From the NCBI GenBank assembly GCA_004173185.1, contig SEFZ01000026.1, positions 1-61,995 on the forward strand: 61,995 bases of DNA. Reading direction: 5' to 3'. A program made the position numbers and the translations under genes. This document shows, piece after piece, positions 44,556 through 54,655 of the stretch; the first letter of the stretch is position 1; each line of letters starts with the position of its first letter. The stretch is from Sphingomonadales bacterium. Its GTDB lineage: Bacteria; Pseudomonadota; Alphaproteobacteria; Sphingomonadales; Sphingomonadaceae. The notes below the pieces were generated by a model. It was given only the letters and a program-made list of their open reading frames with translations, searched no databases and was not told the DNA's origin.

Positions 44556-45875
44556 TCAACCGCGACTTAGGGAAATATCCGCCGCATCAAGCTTTTCTGT
44601 CGCGAGACACAGCGCGAGACAGCCGAAGATCAGCATGATGAACTGCGCGAAGTGCAGCATCCCGTCGAGCAGGCTCATCGCGAGCAAGCAATCGAGCATG
44701 AGGATCATCGGCAAAATCTGGCGCTGCCGCCGGGCGATCCGGTGCGCGTGCCATACCGCGCCGCCAAGCAGCGCCAGCGCCGGGATGGTCGGGATCAGGC
44801 CCCAGTTCAGCAGGAACTGGACGACAGCGTTATGCGGCTGGACATGATAGAAGCCGTCCAGCGGGACGAGCCACCAGTTGGAGCCCGCCCCCGATCCCAG
44901 CAAGGGATATTCGGCCGCCACGCGCAACGCGCTCGCCCAGATGGTAAGCCGACCCGACATCATCGCGTCGGTCGATGGCATGCCGTCCCAACGGAAAAAG
45001 GTGAACTGGCTGTGGTTATGGGGTGGCAATAACAGCGCGAGGACAATCGCTGCGATGAGGTAGGCCGGCAATCGCGTGTATAGCGCAGAGGACGCGGGCT
45101 TTCCCGCCAAAAGCCATGCGACGGGAATGCCGATCGCCCAGCCGAGCATTGCCGCACGGGTCGCGGTCCAGAACGCCAGGCCAAACGCCAGGGCAAGCAT
45201 CAGGTAGAGCGCATGGCGGCCATTCGTGCCGCGATGTTGCCAGGCAATTCCGGTCAAGAGTGCGAGAACCGCTCCGCACCAGGCTCCGAACAGACGGCTC
45301 GATATGAAGCCGGGTATCGCCGATCCCAGGTCGACCGCTTCATACGGCCCGAACAGTGCCGCCGGGACGGCCGCGAAATGCAAAGCGATGAACACCGCCA
45401 AGGCGACCAGCCCCGCGACGAAGCCGACCGCAAGCTGGCGTGCATCGACAGGGGGTGCCGATCGCGCCAGATGATAAAGGCTGGCGGCGAAAAGCAGATG
45501 CACGATCCATCCGAGCGACAGCCCAAGCGAAAACGCCATCATTTGCGAAACGAAGGCCGAACTGATCCAGAAGGTCGCCAGGAAAATCGCAAGGGCGATC
45601 TTCGCCCATGCCGGTAAGGCGCTGAGAATTTCCCGTACATTGAGGCCGCGCCGTCGGGCAATTATGATGACCGCTATCTCGCCGGCGAGATAGACCAAGC
45701 CGAGATGGCGCGCGCTTTCCAGCGCCGCGGGGGTGACATCCAGATCATAGGTTCGGAACAGCAGCGCCGCGATCACGGGCAGGATCAAACCGCCAACAAA
45801 TCCGATCCATCGGCTGAAGCCGATGGGCGCGACCAGCGCGTCGCCAAAGACAGGAAATTTGATGCCGGATGACAT
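44556..45875 (-). CDS. O-antigen ligase/polymerase family membrane protein
   Basis: 439 residues, about 11-12 predicted transmembrane helices. The Wzy_C/O-antigen ligase signature region is visible: WTATRAAMLGW, MMSGRLTIWASALRVAAEYPLLGSGAGSNWW (as SGRLTIWASALR and YPLLGSGAGS) and QPHNAVVQFLLNWG with the conserved His-Asn in the large periplasmic loop. Such proteins join glycan chains to lipid carriers or polymerise surface polysaccharide. No other polysaccharide genes are adjacent, so it may be an orphan ligase. Confidence 0.83.
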   Translation of the reverse strand: MSSGIKFPVFGDALVAPIGFSRWIGFVGGLILPVIAALLFRTYDLDVTPAALESARHLGLVYLAGEIAVIIIARRRGLNVREILSALPAWAKIALAIFLATFWISSAFVSQMMAFSLGLSLGWIVHLLFAASLYHLARSAPPVDARQLAVGFVAGLVALAVFIALHFAAVPAALFGPYEAVDLGSAIPGFISSRLFGAWCGAVLALLTGIAWQHRGTNGRHALYLMLALAFGLAFWTATRAAMLGWAIGIPVAWLLAGKPASSALYTRLPAYLIAAIVLALLLPPHNHSQFTFFRWDGMPSTDAMMSGRLTIWASALRVAAEYPLLGSGAGSNWWLVPLDGFYHVQPHNAVVQFLLNWGLIPTIPALALLGGAVWHAHRIARRQRQILPMILMLDCLLAMSLLDGMLHFAQFIMLIFGCLALCLATEKLDAADISLSRG

Positions 45876-45942
45876 GACCTGGCAAGTATCGCGGTTTGGT
45901 TAATAATCTTCGTCAGTTGCGCAGGATAAGCGATCGCGCGAG

Positions 45943-46015
45943 CCGCCTGCTGATCTGCACCGGAACTGCACGATAACCCTGCGATATCAGGACGCGGCCC
46001 GCCTGCTGGTCCGCA
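45943..46015. repeat. Short degenerate direct repeat, period 56
   Basis: CCGCCTGCTGATCTGCA (45943-45959) recurs as CCGCCTGCTGGTCCGCA (45999-46015), 15 of 17 matching. The flanks are weakly similar. It lies between the divergent ligase-like and DUF4173 genes and may be a decayed duplication or paired binding sites. Confidence 0.4.
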
Positions 46016-46059
46016 TATCCGGATGCGATGCCTCTCCCACAACTCGGGAGAATGCCGTC

Positions 46060-47685
46060 ATGTCCTTCAAGATCGTATCGAGCATAGCTGCCAAGGCCGC
46101 CGCTGCCGCAGGGTTGGTGATATTGGCGGACTGGCTGTTCTGGCGCGGCGGCGGGTTTGGCTCCAATCTCGGCCAGTTCGCGCTCGCATGGGCAGGGATC
46201 AGCTTGCTGCTGACGCCCGCTGCATGGCGCAGGCGGGGAAGCTGGATTGCGGGCGGCGCGGCGTTGCTGCTCGGGGCGATCCTGCTCGATCAACCCGGAT
46301 TGATGGCGCTCGTCCTGTTCTGGTCTGCGCTCACCATCGCGGTGTTGTTGCCGCGCTCCGCCGGGTTCGATCATGCCGGTCGCTGGGCACTGCGGCTGCT
46401 GGGTCACGGAATCCTCAGCATCGCCGGACCGTGGCGCGATCTGTTTCGGCTGCGCAAGCAAAAGCGCGGCGGCGGCAGGGGATTGCGCCCGCTGCTACCC
46501 TTGTTGCCGCTGCCGCTGATCGGCGGCGCAATGTTTCTGCTGCTGTTTGCCAGCGCCAATCCGCTGATCAGCGATGCGCTGTCGCGCTTCGGCACGCCGC
46601 AGATCGATTTCGTGCTGGTCGCGCGGGCGATCTTCTGGGGCATATTGCTCACCACGGTCTGGGCGACGTTGCGCCCGCCGCGCTGGCGGATCGCTCCGAT
46701 GGCGGCGCGCGACGATGTGATGCGCGATGTGCCCGGGGTTTCGATCGGTTCGGTCACGCTGGCGCTGCTTACCTTCAACGCCTTGTTCGCGGTGCAGAAC
46801 GGGCTCGACCTTGCGTTCCTGTGGAGCGGCGCGCCGCTGCCCGCCGGGATCAGCCTTGCCGAATATGCGCATCGGGGTGCCTATCCGCTGATCGCCACGG
46901 CGCTGCTCGCCGGATTGTTCGTGCTGGTCGCGCTGCGGCCGGGATCGGATACTGCGGCGGTGCCCGCGATCCGCAGGCTCGTGATATTGTGGATCGGGCA
47001 GAATGTACTGCTCGTCGCCTCCAGCATCCTGCGCACGATCGATTATATCGAAGTCTATTCGCTGACCGGACTGCGCATCGCGGCTTTGCTGTGGATGGCG
47101 CTGGTCGCGATCGGGCTGGTGCTGATCGTCTGGCGGATGCTGACCGGCAAAAGCGCGGCATGGCTGGTCAACGCCAATGCCGCTGCAGCGGGCCTCGTGT
47201 TGATCGGGTGCAGCGCAGTCGATCTCGGTTCGGTCGCCGCTTCGTGGAACATTCGCCATGCCCGGGAGGCGGGGGGCAAGGGCGCGCAACTCGATCTTTG
47301 CTACCTGCGCGAACTCGGCCCCTCGGCTTTGGTGTCGCTGGTGCGGCTGGAGATGCGCGGCGGCTTCGCGCCCGAATTCGGCGAACGCCTGCGCTGGGTG
47401 CGGCAGCGGGTGTTGAAGGAAACGATCAATATCCAGAGCGGCGGTGCGCGGACATGGCGCAATACAAGGCGGCTGGATGAAGTGATGGCGATGCTGGGCG
47501 GCGCGAAGTTGCTGGCTGCGCCTGCGACGGGCCCGAACGGGCGGAATTGCGACGGTACGCCGTTTCCGCCGCCCCCGATAATCCCCGATCCCGTGGCGGA
47601 GATTGCGCCCGCACCTGCAAACCCGGCGATGCCCACCAACCCGCTCACGCCAACCCTGCCATTGACGAAAGGGGGCGAGCGATGA
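46060..47685 (+). CDS. DUF4173-family membrane protein
   Basis: 541 residues with about 12 predicted transmembrane helices. The central region fits the DUF4173/DUF4153 family: LLTFNALFAVQNGLDLAFLW, LPAGISLAEYAHRGAYPLIATALLAGLFVL (quoted in part) and RTIDYIEVYSLTGLRI. A soluble C-terminal part (about 415-541) ends in a Pro-rich tail. Function unknown. Its stop overlaps the start of the response regulator gene (ATGA), and the kinase follows by another four-base overlap, so it is probably part of the same signalling operon. Confidence 0.82.
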   Translation: MSFKIVSSIAAKAAAAAGLVILADWLFWRGGGFGSNLGQFALAWAGISLLLTPAAWRRRGSWIAGGAALLLGAILLDQPGLMALVLFWSALTIAVLLPRSAGFDHAGRWALRLLGHGILSIAGPWRDLFRLRKQKRGGGRGLRPLLPLLPLPLIGGAMFLLLFASANPLISDALSRFGTPQIDFVLVARAIFWGILLTTVWATLRPPRWRIAPMAARDDVMRDVPGVSIGSVTLALLTFNALFAVQNGLDLAFLWSGAPLPAGISLAEYAHRGAYPLIATALLAGLFVLVALRPGSDTAAVPAIRRLVILWIGQNVLLVASSILRTIDYIEVYSLTGLRIAALLWMALVAIGLVLIVWRMLTGKSAAWLVNANAAAAGLVLIGCSAVDLGSVAASWNIRHAREAGGKGAQLDLCYLRELGPSALVSLVRLEMRGGFAPEFGERLRWVRQRVLKETINIQSGGARTWRNTRRLDEVMAMLGGAKLLAAPATGPNGRNCDGTPFPPPPIIPDPVAEIAPAPANPAMPTNPLTPTLPLTKGGER

Positions 47686-48401
47686 TCATGTGCCCCATGC
47701 CCCGCACCATTCTGATCGCCGACGACGATCCGCATATCCGCCAGCTATTGGCGTTCGCGTTTGCCAAGGCGGGGCTCGACACGATCGAGGCCGATGACGG
47801 CGAGGCGGCGCTGGAAATTGCGGGCAATCAGGCCATCGACCTGGTCGTGCTCGATATCAACATGCCCCGCATGGATGGCCTTGAAGTCTGCCGCCGCCTT
47901 CGCGCGGCCGGCGAATTGCCGATCCTGTTCCTCTCCTCACGCGACGATGAGATCGATCGCGTGCTGGGGATCGAGCTGGGGGCGGACGATTATGTCGTGA
48001 AGCCGTTTTCCCCCCGTGAAGTTGTGGCGCGATCGATGGCGATCCTGCGGCGCACCAGTGCCAAGCCGGCGGCAGTCGATGAAGGCCGGCAGATCGAGCA
48101 TGGCCAATTGTCCGTCGATCTCGAAGGCTGGCGTGCGACCTGGGCCGGGGATGAGATCGCGCTGACCGTCACCGAATTCTCGATCCTGCGCACGCTGATC
48201 GCGATGCCGAGCAAGGTGTTCAGCCGCGATGCGATCATCGATCGGCTGCACGGACCGGGCTTTGCGGTCACCGACCGGACGATAGACAGCCATGTCCGCA
48301 ATCTGCGCAGCAAGTTCGTCCGCGCGGGCGGCACCGATGTGATCGAGACGCGCGCGGGGATCGGCTACCGGCTGGGGAGCTGCACCGGCGCGCCGACGTG
48401 A
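47682..48401 (+). CDS. OmpR-family response regulator
   Basis: 239 residues from the ATG at 47682, overlapping the DUF4173 stop; ATGs at 47688 and 47697 are also possible. Receiver domain: acidic pair in LIADDDPHIR, phosphoacceptor Asp58 in LVVLDINMPRMDG, Lys107 in YVVKPFSP. The C-terminal winged helix (about 140-235) has LTVTEFSILRTL and DRTIDSHVRNLRSKF. It should be phosphorylated by the kinase encoded next and act on DNA; target genes are not evident. Confidence 0.92.
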   Translation: MIMCPMPRTILIADDDPHIRQLLAFAFAKAGLDTIEADDGEAALEIAGNQAIDLVVLDINMPRMDGLEVCRRLRAAGELPILFLSSRDDEIDRVLGIELGADDYVVKPFSPREVVARSMAILRRTSAKPAAVDEGRQIEHGQLSVDLEGWRATWAGDEIALTVTEFSILRTLIAMPSKVFSRDAIIDRLHGPGFAVTDRTIDSHVRNLRSKFVRAGGTDVIETRAGIGYRLGSCTGAPT

Positions 48402-50008
48402 TTGGGGCGCTGAAGCACGCGGTCAAGAAACGCTGGCCATCGCTCCGGCTGCGTACGATCCTGTTCGGCACGTTGTTGTTCACGGCCGCGCTGCCCGGCG
48501 TGGGTGCGCTGTTCCTGCGCGTCTATGAGAACACATTGGTGCGCCAGACCGAGGCGGAACTGGTGGCGCAGGGCGCGGCTCTGGTGGCGGTTTCGCAGGC
48601 GCTGTGGACCGATGAAAAACAGCCGCAGACGGAGTTGATCGAATTGCCGGGCGCTGAAGCGCCAAGCGAGAACCCCTATGGGATAGGGACGGCAACAGCG
48701 ACGGCGATCGACCTGCGGACGATGAAGGTGCTGCCGGAACGCCCGCTTGCCACGCCGCCCATCGCGCCACCGGACGCGAAAGCATTGGACGCCGCCAAAA
48801 GGCTCGCGCCGATCATCGCATCGACCGAGCAGACGACGCTGGCGTCAATCCAGTTGCTCGATCCGCGCGGCGTGGTGCTGCTCGGTCATGAAGCAGGCGG
48901 CTCTTATGCGCAGGTGCCCGAAGTGAGCGCGGCATTGCACGGGGCAATCGGCACGGTGCTCCGCAAGAATGGCGCCTATAGCCCGCGCTACGCGTTCGAA
49001 TGGCTCAGCCGAGCCTCGTCCTTGCGCATCCACCATGTCCGCCCGATCATCGTGAACGAGCGCGTGGTGGGCGTGTTGCTGCTGTCGCGTTCGCCCCGTG
49101 CGCTGTTTCGCGGGCTGTATGAGGATCGCGGCAAGATCATCCTTGGCGTCGTGCTGATCTTCCTGACGTTGCTGGGCCTGACCGGATTGCTCTCGCGCGG
49201 CATTGCCCGACCGATCGAGGCGCTGGCCAGGGCATCGCGCGGGGTGGCTTCGGGCAACGGAGTCGTGCCTGAAACGCCGGTTACCGCGGCAATCGAGATA
49301 CGCGGGCTGTTCGACAATTTCCGAACGATGGCCGCCGCGATCGACCGGCGCTCGCGCTATCTGCGCGATTTCGCCGCATCGGTCAGCCACGAGTTCAAGA
49401 CGCCGCTGGCGGGCATCTCCGGGACCATCGAGCTGTTCGAAGACCATGCGCAAGCGATGACCGAGGCCGAGCGCGACCGCTTCCTCGGCAACATCAAGGC
49501 CGATGCCGAGCGGCTCTCGCAATTGGTGACCCGGCTGCTCGATCTGGCGCGCGCCGATATGGCGCAGCCCGATCCCGAAGCCGCGGTCGATCCGCTGGCG
49601 GTGGTGCGCCAGATTGCCGACGCATTCGACGCGCCCGGTTTTAGGGTCGCTATCGTATCGGAGAGCGATGTGCCGGCTGTCGCGGTTGCGGCTTCGACGA
49701 TCGAGGCGGTGCTGGGAACGCTGCTCGACAATGCGCGTCAGGCATCGGCCGATCGCGTCGATGTCGACTTGGCGCAGCAAGGCGTGGACGTGGTGCTGAC
49801 GGTTACCGACAATGGCGGCGGGATCGCCGCTGCCGACGCGCAACGCATCTTCGAACCCTTTTTCACCACCCGCCGCGCGACCGGTGGCACTGGCCTGGGG
49901 CTCGCCATCTCGGCCTCGCTGTTGCGTGCCAGCGGGGGAAGCATCGAGCTTGGGGAAGCCATAGCCACAGGATCGCGCTTCAGTGTGCGCTTACCCGTCG
50001 CTTGCTAG
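48398..50008 (+). CDS. Sensor histidine kinase
   Basis: 536 residues from a GTG start overlapping the regulator stop by four bases. Transmembrane segments at about 20-42 and 247-266 bracket a periplasmic sensor domain of about 200 residues. A HAMP-like linker (GIARPIEALARASRGVASG) leads to the dimerisation domain with phospho-His331 in SVSHEFKTPLAGI, then the ATPase domain with LDNARQASADRV (N box), TDNGGGI and GTGLGLAIS. Cognate of the preceding regulator. Its stop overlaps the convergent efflux gene by four bases. Confidence 0.92.
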   Translation: MIGALKHAVKKRWPSLRLRTILFGTLLFTAALPGVGALFLRVYENTLVRQTEAELVAQGAALVAVSQALWTDEKQPQTELIELPGAEAPSENPYGIGTATATAIDLRTMKVLPERPLATPPIAPPDAKALDAAKRLAPIIASTEQTTLASIQLLDPRGVVLLGHEAGGSYAQVPEVSAALHGAIGTVLRKNGAYSPRYAFEWLSRASSLRIHHVRPIIVNERVVGVLLLSRSPRALFRGLYEDRGKIILGVVLIFLTLLGLTGLLSRGIARPIEALARASRGVASGNGVVPETPVTAAIEIRGLFDNFRTMAAAIDRRSRYLRDFAASVSHEFKTPLAGISGTIELFEDHAQAMTEAERDRFLGNIKADAERLSQLVTRLLDLARADMAQPDPEAAVDPLAVVRQIADAFDAPGFRVAIVSESDVPAVAVAASTIEAVLGTLLDNARQASADRVDVDLAQQGVDVVLTVTDNGGGIAAADAQRIFEPFFTTRRATGGTGLGLAISASLLRASGGSIELGEAIATGSRFSVRLPVAC

Positions 50009-51429
50009 GGGCTGGGGCTGCCGGGGAACGCGAACCCAACCGACCCGTCCGGGCCGCCGCCCAACGCGACATAGAGCGACACATCATTTTGCAGGGCGAC
50101 GCTTCGAAGTGCCGTCAATTGCTGCTCGGCATCGAACAAATTGCGTTCGGCATCGAGTACTTCGAGGTAGATCGTGATCCCGTTATCATAGCGTAGTCGC
50201 GCGGTTTCGGCCAAGCGCCGCTGCGCCGCCACGGCGCGGACCTGCGCCGCAATCTGATCCGCGTAGAATTTCCGCCCGGCAAGGCCGTCGGAGACTTCGC
50301 GGAAGGCGACCTGAACCGCCTTTTGATATTTCGCCACCGCTTCCTCACGAAGCGCCTTGGTTCGCGCGAGATCCGCGCTGCGGCGGCCCCCGTCAAACAC
50401 GGGCAGACCAAGTCCCCCGCCAAAGCTCCAGCTCTGGCTGGCGCCCTTGAACAGATCGCCCAGCGCCGCCGAGGCGAAACCGAACGCGCCGGTCAGCGAG
50501 ATGGTGGGGAAGAACGCCGCACGCGCCGCGCCGATATTGGCATCGGCTGCGCGCAGGGCCTGTTCGGCCTCGCGAATGTCTGGCCGGGAGATGAGCAGTT
50601 CCGAAGGAAGGCCGGGGTCGAGCGATGCGAACTGCCCCTGATCGTCGATCGCGCGCGGTGCTGGCAGTGCGTCCGCGATCGGGCCGCCGATCAGCACCAG
50701 CAACTGATTATTGGTCTGCGCGGTGGTGCGCTCGATTTCCGCCAAAGTGGTTTCCGCCTGGGTGACGAGCGACAGCGACTGATCATAATCGATCGTCGAG
50801 GTCACGCCGGCATCCAGCCGCAATTTCGCGATTTCGAGGCCCTCTTGCCGACTGGTCAGGCTGCGCCGGGCGAGCGCGATCCGCTCTTCGCCTGCCCGCA
50901 TCGAAAGATAGGTGGAGGCGACATCGGCGATGAGCGAGAGCCGAAACGCCCTGCTGGCCTCGACCGTGCCGAGATAATTCGCGCGCGCCGCTTCCGACAG
51001 ATTGCGAACCCGGCCCCAGAAATCCAGCTCGAACGCGCTGACCGAGGCTGACACGTCAAATTGATTGCCGGTGAAGGCACCCGCGCCTCCGCCCGTGGCA
51101 AGCGGAACGCGCGAACGCGCTGCGCCCCCGCCAAGGTCCAGTTGTGGCAGCCGTTGCGCATTCTGGATGCGATATTGCGCGCGCGCGGCGGCAATCCGCG
51201 CCACCGACGCCGCGAGATCGCGGTTATTCTCCAGTGCCGTGGCGATATAGACCTTCAACCGCGGATCGCCGAAAAACTCCTGCCATCCGATGGTCGCGGC
51301 GGTTCGGGACCCTTCGCCCTCCGCATAGGGATAGGCCGCGCCGATGGGCGCGATCGGCTGCGTATACGGCTGCGAAACCGAGCAACCCGCAAGGCCGATA
51401 GAGGCGAGGCAGACGAAATGCTTACGCAC
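50005..51429 (-). CDS. RND efflux outer-membrane factor (OprM/NodT family)
   Basis: 474 residues, last gene of a three-gene operon. Lipoprotein signal with lipobox near LAGC (MRKHFVCLASIGLAGC; Cys16). Two repeats of the TolC-like outer membrane efflux domain: RIAAARAQYRIQNAQRLPQL, SAFELDFWGRVRNLSEAAR, then ISRPDIREAEQALRAADANIGAARAAFFP and DGGRRSADLARTKALREEA (quoted in part). Forms the outer-membrane channel of the pump encoded upstream. The permease gene overlaps it by 8 bases. Confidence 0.92.
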   Translation of the reverse strand: MRKHFVCLASIGLAGCSVSQPYTQPIAPIGAAYPYAEGEGSRTAATIGWQEFFGDPRLKVYIATALENNRDLAASVARIAAARAQYRIQNAQRLPQLDLGGGAARSRVPLATGGGAGAFTGNQFDVSASVSAFELDFWGRVRNLSEAARANYLGTVEASRAFRLSLIADVASTYLSMRAGEERIALARRSLTSRQEGLEIAKLRLDAGVTSTIDYDQSLSLVTQAETTLAEIERTTAQTNNQLLVLIGGPIADALPAPRAIDDQGQFASLDPGLPSELLISRPDIREAEQALRAADANIGAARAAFFPTISLTGAFGFASAALGDLFKGASQSWSFGGGLGLPVFDGGRRSADLARTKALREEAVAKYQKAVQVAFREVSDGLAGRKFYADQIAAQVRAVAAQRRLAETARLRYDNGITIYLEVLDAERNLFDAEQQLTALRSVALQNDVSLYVALGGGPDGSVGFAFPGSPSP

Positions 51430-54400
51430 GGGGCACCGTTTCTTCCTGGCTTGCGCGCCGTTCGGCGGCTTCTTCCGCCAAAGCTTCCGCTTCGTCTTCG
51501 GCGCGATGATTGTTTTTACGGCTCAGCCATTTGCGCGCCGCCACATAGAAAAGCGGGGTGAAGAAAATGCTGAATATGGTGGCGGCCAACATGCCCCCCA
51601 TCACCCCGGTACCGACGGCCTGACGGCTGGCGGCGCCCGCACCGCTGGCGATCACCAGCGGCACCATGCCAAGGATGAACGCGAACGAGGTCATCAGAAT
51701 GGGGCGCAGGCGAAGCCTGGCCGCATTCTTCGCGGCCTGGAAAAGCTCCTCGCCATGTTCTTCCTGCTCGATGGCGAATTCGACGATCAGGATCGCATTC
51801 TTCGCCGCCAGCCCGATGATCGTGATCAGCCCGACGTTGAAATACACGTCAGCGGAGAACCCGCGCAGCATCGTGAACACCACGGCGCCGAGCACGCCAA
51901 AGGGCACCACCAGCAAGACCGAAACGGGGATCGCCCAGCTTTTGTAGAGCGCCGCAAGCAGCAGGAACACGACGATCAGCGACAGGCCGAGCAACAGCGC
52001 GATCTGGCTGCCTGCCTGTTTCTCTTCGAACGCGGTGCCGGTCCATTCAAACGCCTGACCACCGGTCAGCACGCGCCCGGCGATTTCTTCCATCGCTTCG
52101 AGCGCTGCGCCGCTGGATTGGCCCGGCGCAGCCTGCCCCGAAATCGTCAGGGACGGGTAGCCGTTATAACTGTCGATCTGTTGCGGCCCGGAGGTCCACT
52201 TTGCCGTGGTGAAGGCGGAGAAGGGCACCATCTCTCCCGACGCGTTCGGCACGCGCAGATTCATCACGTCCTCGGGCGTCATGCGTTGCGATGCCTCTGC
52301 CTGCAGATAGACGCGCAACACGTTGCCCTGACGGGAAAAGTCGTTGGCATAAGCCGAGCCGAATGCGATCGCGAGCGCCTGATTGACGTCGCGGATCTGC
52401 AAGCCGAGCGCGCGGGCCTGAACCCGATCGATCGACACGGACAATTGCGGCGCATCGCCGACGCCTTCCGGACGAACGCCGACGAGCAGCGGGTTTTTGG
52501 AGGCTTCGGCCAGAATGGCGTCGCGCGAGGCGCGAAGCTCGGTCAGATCGCCGCCGCTGCGGCTCTCGATCTTCATCGAGAATCCGACCGCATTGCCCAA
52601 TGCAGGGATTGGTGGCGGATTGATCGCGAAGGCAGTGGCCTCCGGCATCTGCGAGAGCGCGCCGTTGACCCGGGTGATCAGCGCATCCACGCTATTTGCG
52701 GGGTCGCTTCTGTCCGCCCAGGGGTGAAGCGCGACGAACGCCATGCCCGCCGTCTGACCCTGACCAAAGAAGTTGAAGCCGCGAATGGTGACGACGTTGC
52801 GAACCTCGGGATGCTCCTGCAGGCTCGCATTGACTTGCCGCATCACCGCCTCGGTCCGCTGCAACGTGGCGCCCGGCGCGGTATCGGCCGAGACGAAGAA
52901 GACGCCCTGATCCTCGGGCGGCAGGAAACCGCCGGGAACGCGCGTGAACAACAGCCCGGTCAGGACGCAGATCACGAGGAACGCAGCCAGCCATCGTGCC
53001 GGCTTTCCGAGCATGCTGCCCACGCCCGAAACATAGCGGGTCGTCGTGCGGGCGAAGCTGCGGTTGAACCAGTTTCCTGCCCGGCGCGGCCAGCCGCGCG
53101 GGCCACTTCTCGGCTCGATCTCCCCCTCCGCTTCGCCTTCATTATGCTTGGGCGGATGCAGCAGGGCCGCGCACAAAGCCGGTGTCAGCGTCAGCGCGAG
53201 CAATGCCGAGAATGCGATGGATACCGAAAGCGTGATCGAGAACTGGCGATAGATCCCGCCGGTCGAGCCGGGGAAGAAGGCCATCGGGATGAACACCGCG
53301 ATGAGCACGAGCGTCACGCCGACCAGTGCGCCGGTGACTTCCTTCATGGCCTTTACCGTGGCGCGTCGGGCGTTGAGGCCCTCTTCCGCCATGATCCGCT
53401 CGACATTCTCGACCACGATGATCGCATCGTCGACCAGAATGCCGATCGCGACCACCATGCCGAACAGCGACAGCGTGTTGAGCGAATAGCCGAAAAGGTA
53501 AAGCGCCAGACACGTCCCGGCGAGCGCGATCGGGACCACGAGCGCTGGAATGATCGTCGCCCGCCAATTCTGGAGGAAGACGAACATGACCAGGAAGACG
53601 AGGATCATCGCTTCGATCAGCGTGACGACCACGCTGCTGATCGATGCGTCGATGAACGGCGTCGTATCGAACGGTGTCGACCATTCCACGTCCGGCGGGA
53701 ACGTCGTCTGCAATTGTTGCAGCCGGGCGCGAATGCCATCTGCGGTCGACAGGGCGTTCGCCCCGCTGGACAGCTGGATCGCCATCCCCGCAATGTCTTT
53801 GCCGTTGAGGCTCGAGCCAAAGCCGTAATTCTCGGCACCCAGTTCGACGCGCGCGACATCGCCCAGCGTGACGGTTGCGCCGCTTTCGCTCGAGCGCACG
53901 ATGATCGCGCGGAACTGATCGACGTTCGAGAAGCGGTTCTGCGTGATGATCTTGGCGGAGAATTCCGCGTCGGCCGTAACGGGCTGCTCGCCCAGTCCGC
54001 CGCCGGCCGTCTGGCTGTTTTGCTCCTGCACCGCCGCAAGGACCTGTGCCGAGGAAAGGCCGTAGCCAGCCATTTTTTGCGGATCGAGCCAGATGCGCAT
54101 CGCATATTGCGAGCCGAAGAGAGAGACGTCGCCCACGCCCCCAACGCGGCGCAATTCATCGACGACGTTGTTCGCCGCGAAATTGCCCAGCTCGAGTGCG
54201 GAGGTCTTCCCGCTCTTCGAAGTGAGCGCAACCAGCATCAGGAAGCCGGACGAGGATTTGGTAACGGTGACGCCGGTCTGGCGCACTTCCGCGGGCAGCC
54301 GGGGATCGATGAGGGCCAGTCTGTCCTGCACCTGGGTGCTGGCCGTATCGAGATTGGTGCCCGATTTGAACGTGACCGTGATCGATCCGGTGCCATTGGA

Positions 54401-54649
54401 TCGGCTGGTCGACGACATGTAGAGAAAATTGTCGATGCCGTTGATCTGTTTTTCGATGATCGACGTGACGTTGCGGTTGATCGTCTGGGCATCGGCGCCG
54501 GCATAGCTGAAGCCGATCGTCACCGATGGCGGTGCCACCGAAGGATATTGTTCGATCGGCAGCGACCGGAGGCCGATGAGCCCGCCGAGCAGGATGAACA
54601 GTGCAATTACCCACGCAATGACGGGGTTATATGCGAAAAACCTATGCAT
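51422..54649 (-). CDS. HAE1-family RND efflux permease (AcrB-like)
   Basis: 1075 residues, full length, about 12 transmembrane helices. Starts MHRFFAYNPVIAWVIALF. Signatures: the proton-relay Asp pair in ILVDDAIIVVENVER, GFSYAGADAQTINRNV, PALCAALLHPP, NPPPIPALGNAVGF, and FAFILGMVPLVIASGAGAASRQAVG (quoted in part). It pumps hydrophobic and amphiphilic drugs, dyes or detergents using proton motive force. It begins 6 bases after the adaptor stop. Confidence 0.95.
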   Translation of the reverse strand: MHRFFAYNPVIAWVIALFILLGGLIGLRSLPIEQYPSVAPPSVTIGFSYAGADAQTINRNVTSIIEKQINGIDNFLYMSSTSRSNGTGSITVTFKSGTNLDTASTQVQDRLALIDPRLPAEVRQTGVTVTKSSSGFLMLVALTSKSGKTSALELGNFAANNVVDELRRVGGVGDVSLFGSQYAMRIWLDPQKMAGYGLSSAQVLAAVQEQNSQTAGGGLGEQPVTADAEFSAKIITQNRFSNVDQFRAIIVRSSESGATVTLGDVARVELGAENYGFGSSLNGKDIAGMAIQLSSGANALSTADGIRARLQQLQTTFPPDVEWSTPFDTTPFIDASISSVVVTLIEAMILVFLVMFVFLQNWRATIIPALVVPIALAGTCLALYLFGYSLNTLSLFGMVVAIGILVDDAIIVVENVERIMAEEGLNARRATVKAMKEVTGALVGVTLVLIAVFIPMAFFPGSTGGIYRQFSITLSVSIAFSALLALTLTPALCAALLHPPKHNEGEAEGEIEPRSGPRGWPRRAGNWFNRSFARTTTRYVSGVGSMLGKPARWLAAFLVICVLTGLLFTRVPGGFLPPEDQGVFFVSADTAPGATLQRTEAVMRQVNASLQEHPEVRNVVTIRGFNFFGQGQTAGMAFVALHPWADRSDPANSVDALITRVNGALSQMPEATAFAINPPPIPALGNAVGFSMKIESRSGGDLTELRASRDAILAEASKNPLLVGVRPEGVGDAPQLSVSIDRVQARALGLQIRDVNQALAIAFGSAYANDFSRQGNVLRVYLQAEASQRMTPEDVMNLRVPNASGEMVPFSAFTTAKWTSGPQQIDSYNGYPSLTISGQAAPGQSSGAALEAMEEIAGRVLTGGQAFEWTGTAFEEKQAGSQIALLLGLSLIVVFLLLAALYKSWAIPVSVLLVVPFGVLGAVVFTMLRGFSADVYFNVGLITIIGLAAKNAILIVEFAIEQEEHGEELFQAAKNAARLRLRPILMTSFAFILGMVPLVIASGAGAASRQAVGTGVMGGMLAATIFSIFFTPLFYVAARKWLSRKNNHRAEDEAEALAEEAAERRASQEETVPRA

Positions 54650-54655
54650 TGGCCG

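Noticed and set aside
44356..44847. Plus-strand gene upstream of the receptor
   Set aside because: It overlaps the O-antigen ligase-like gene in antisense and shows no domain or binding site.
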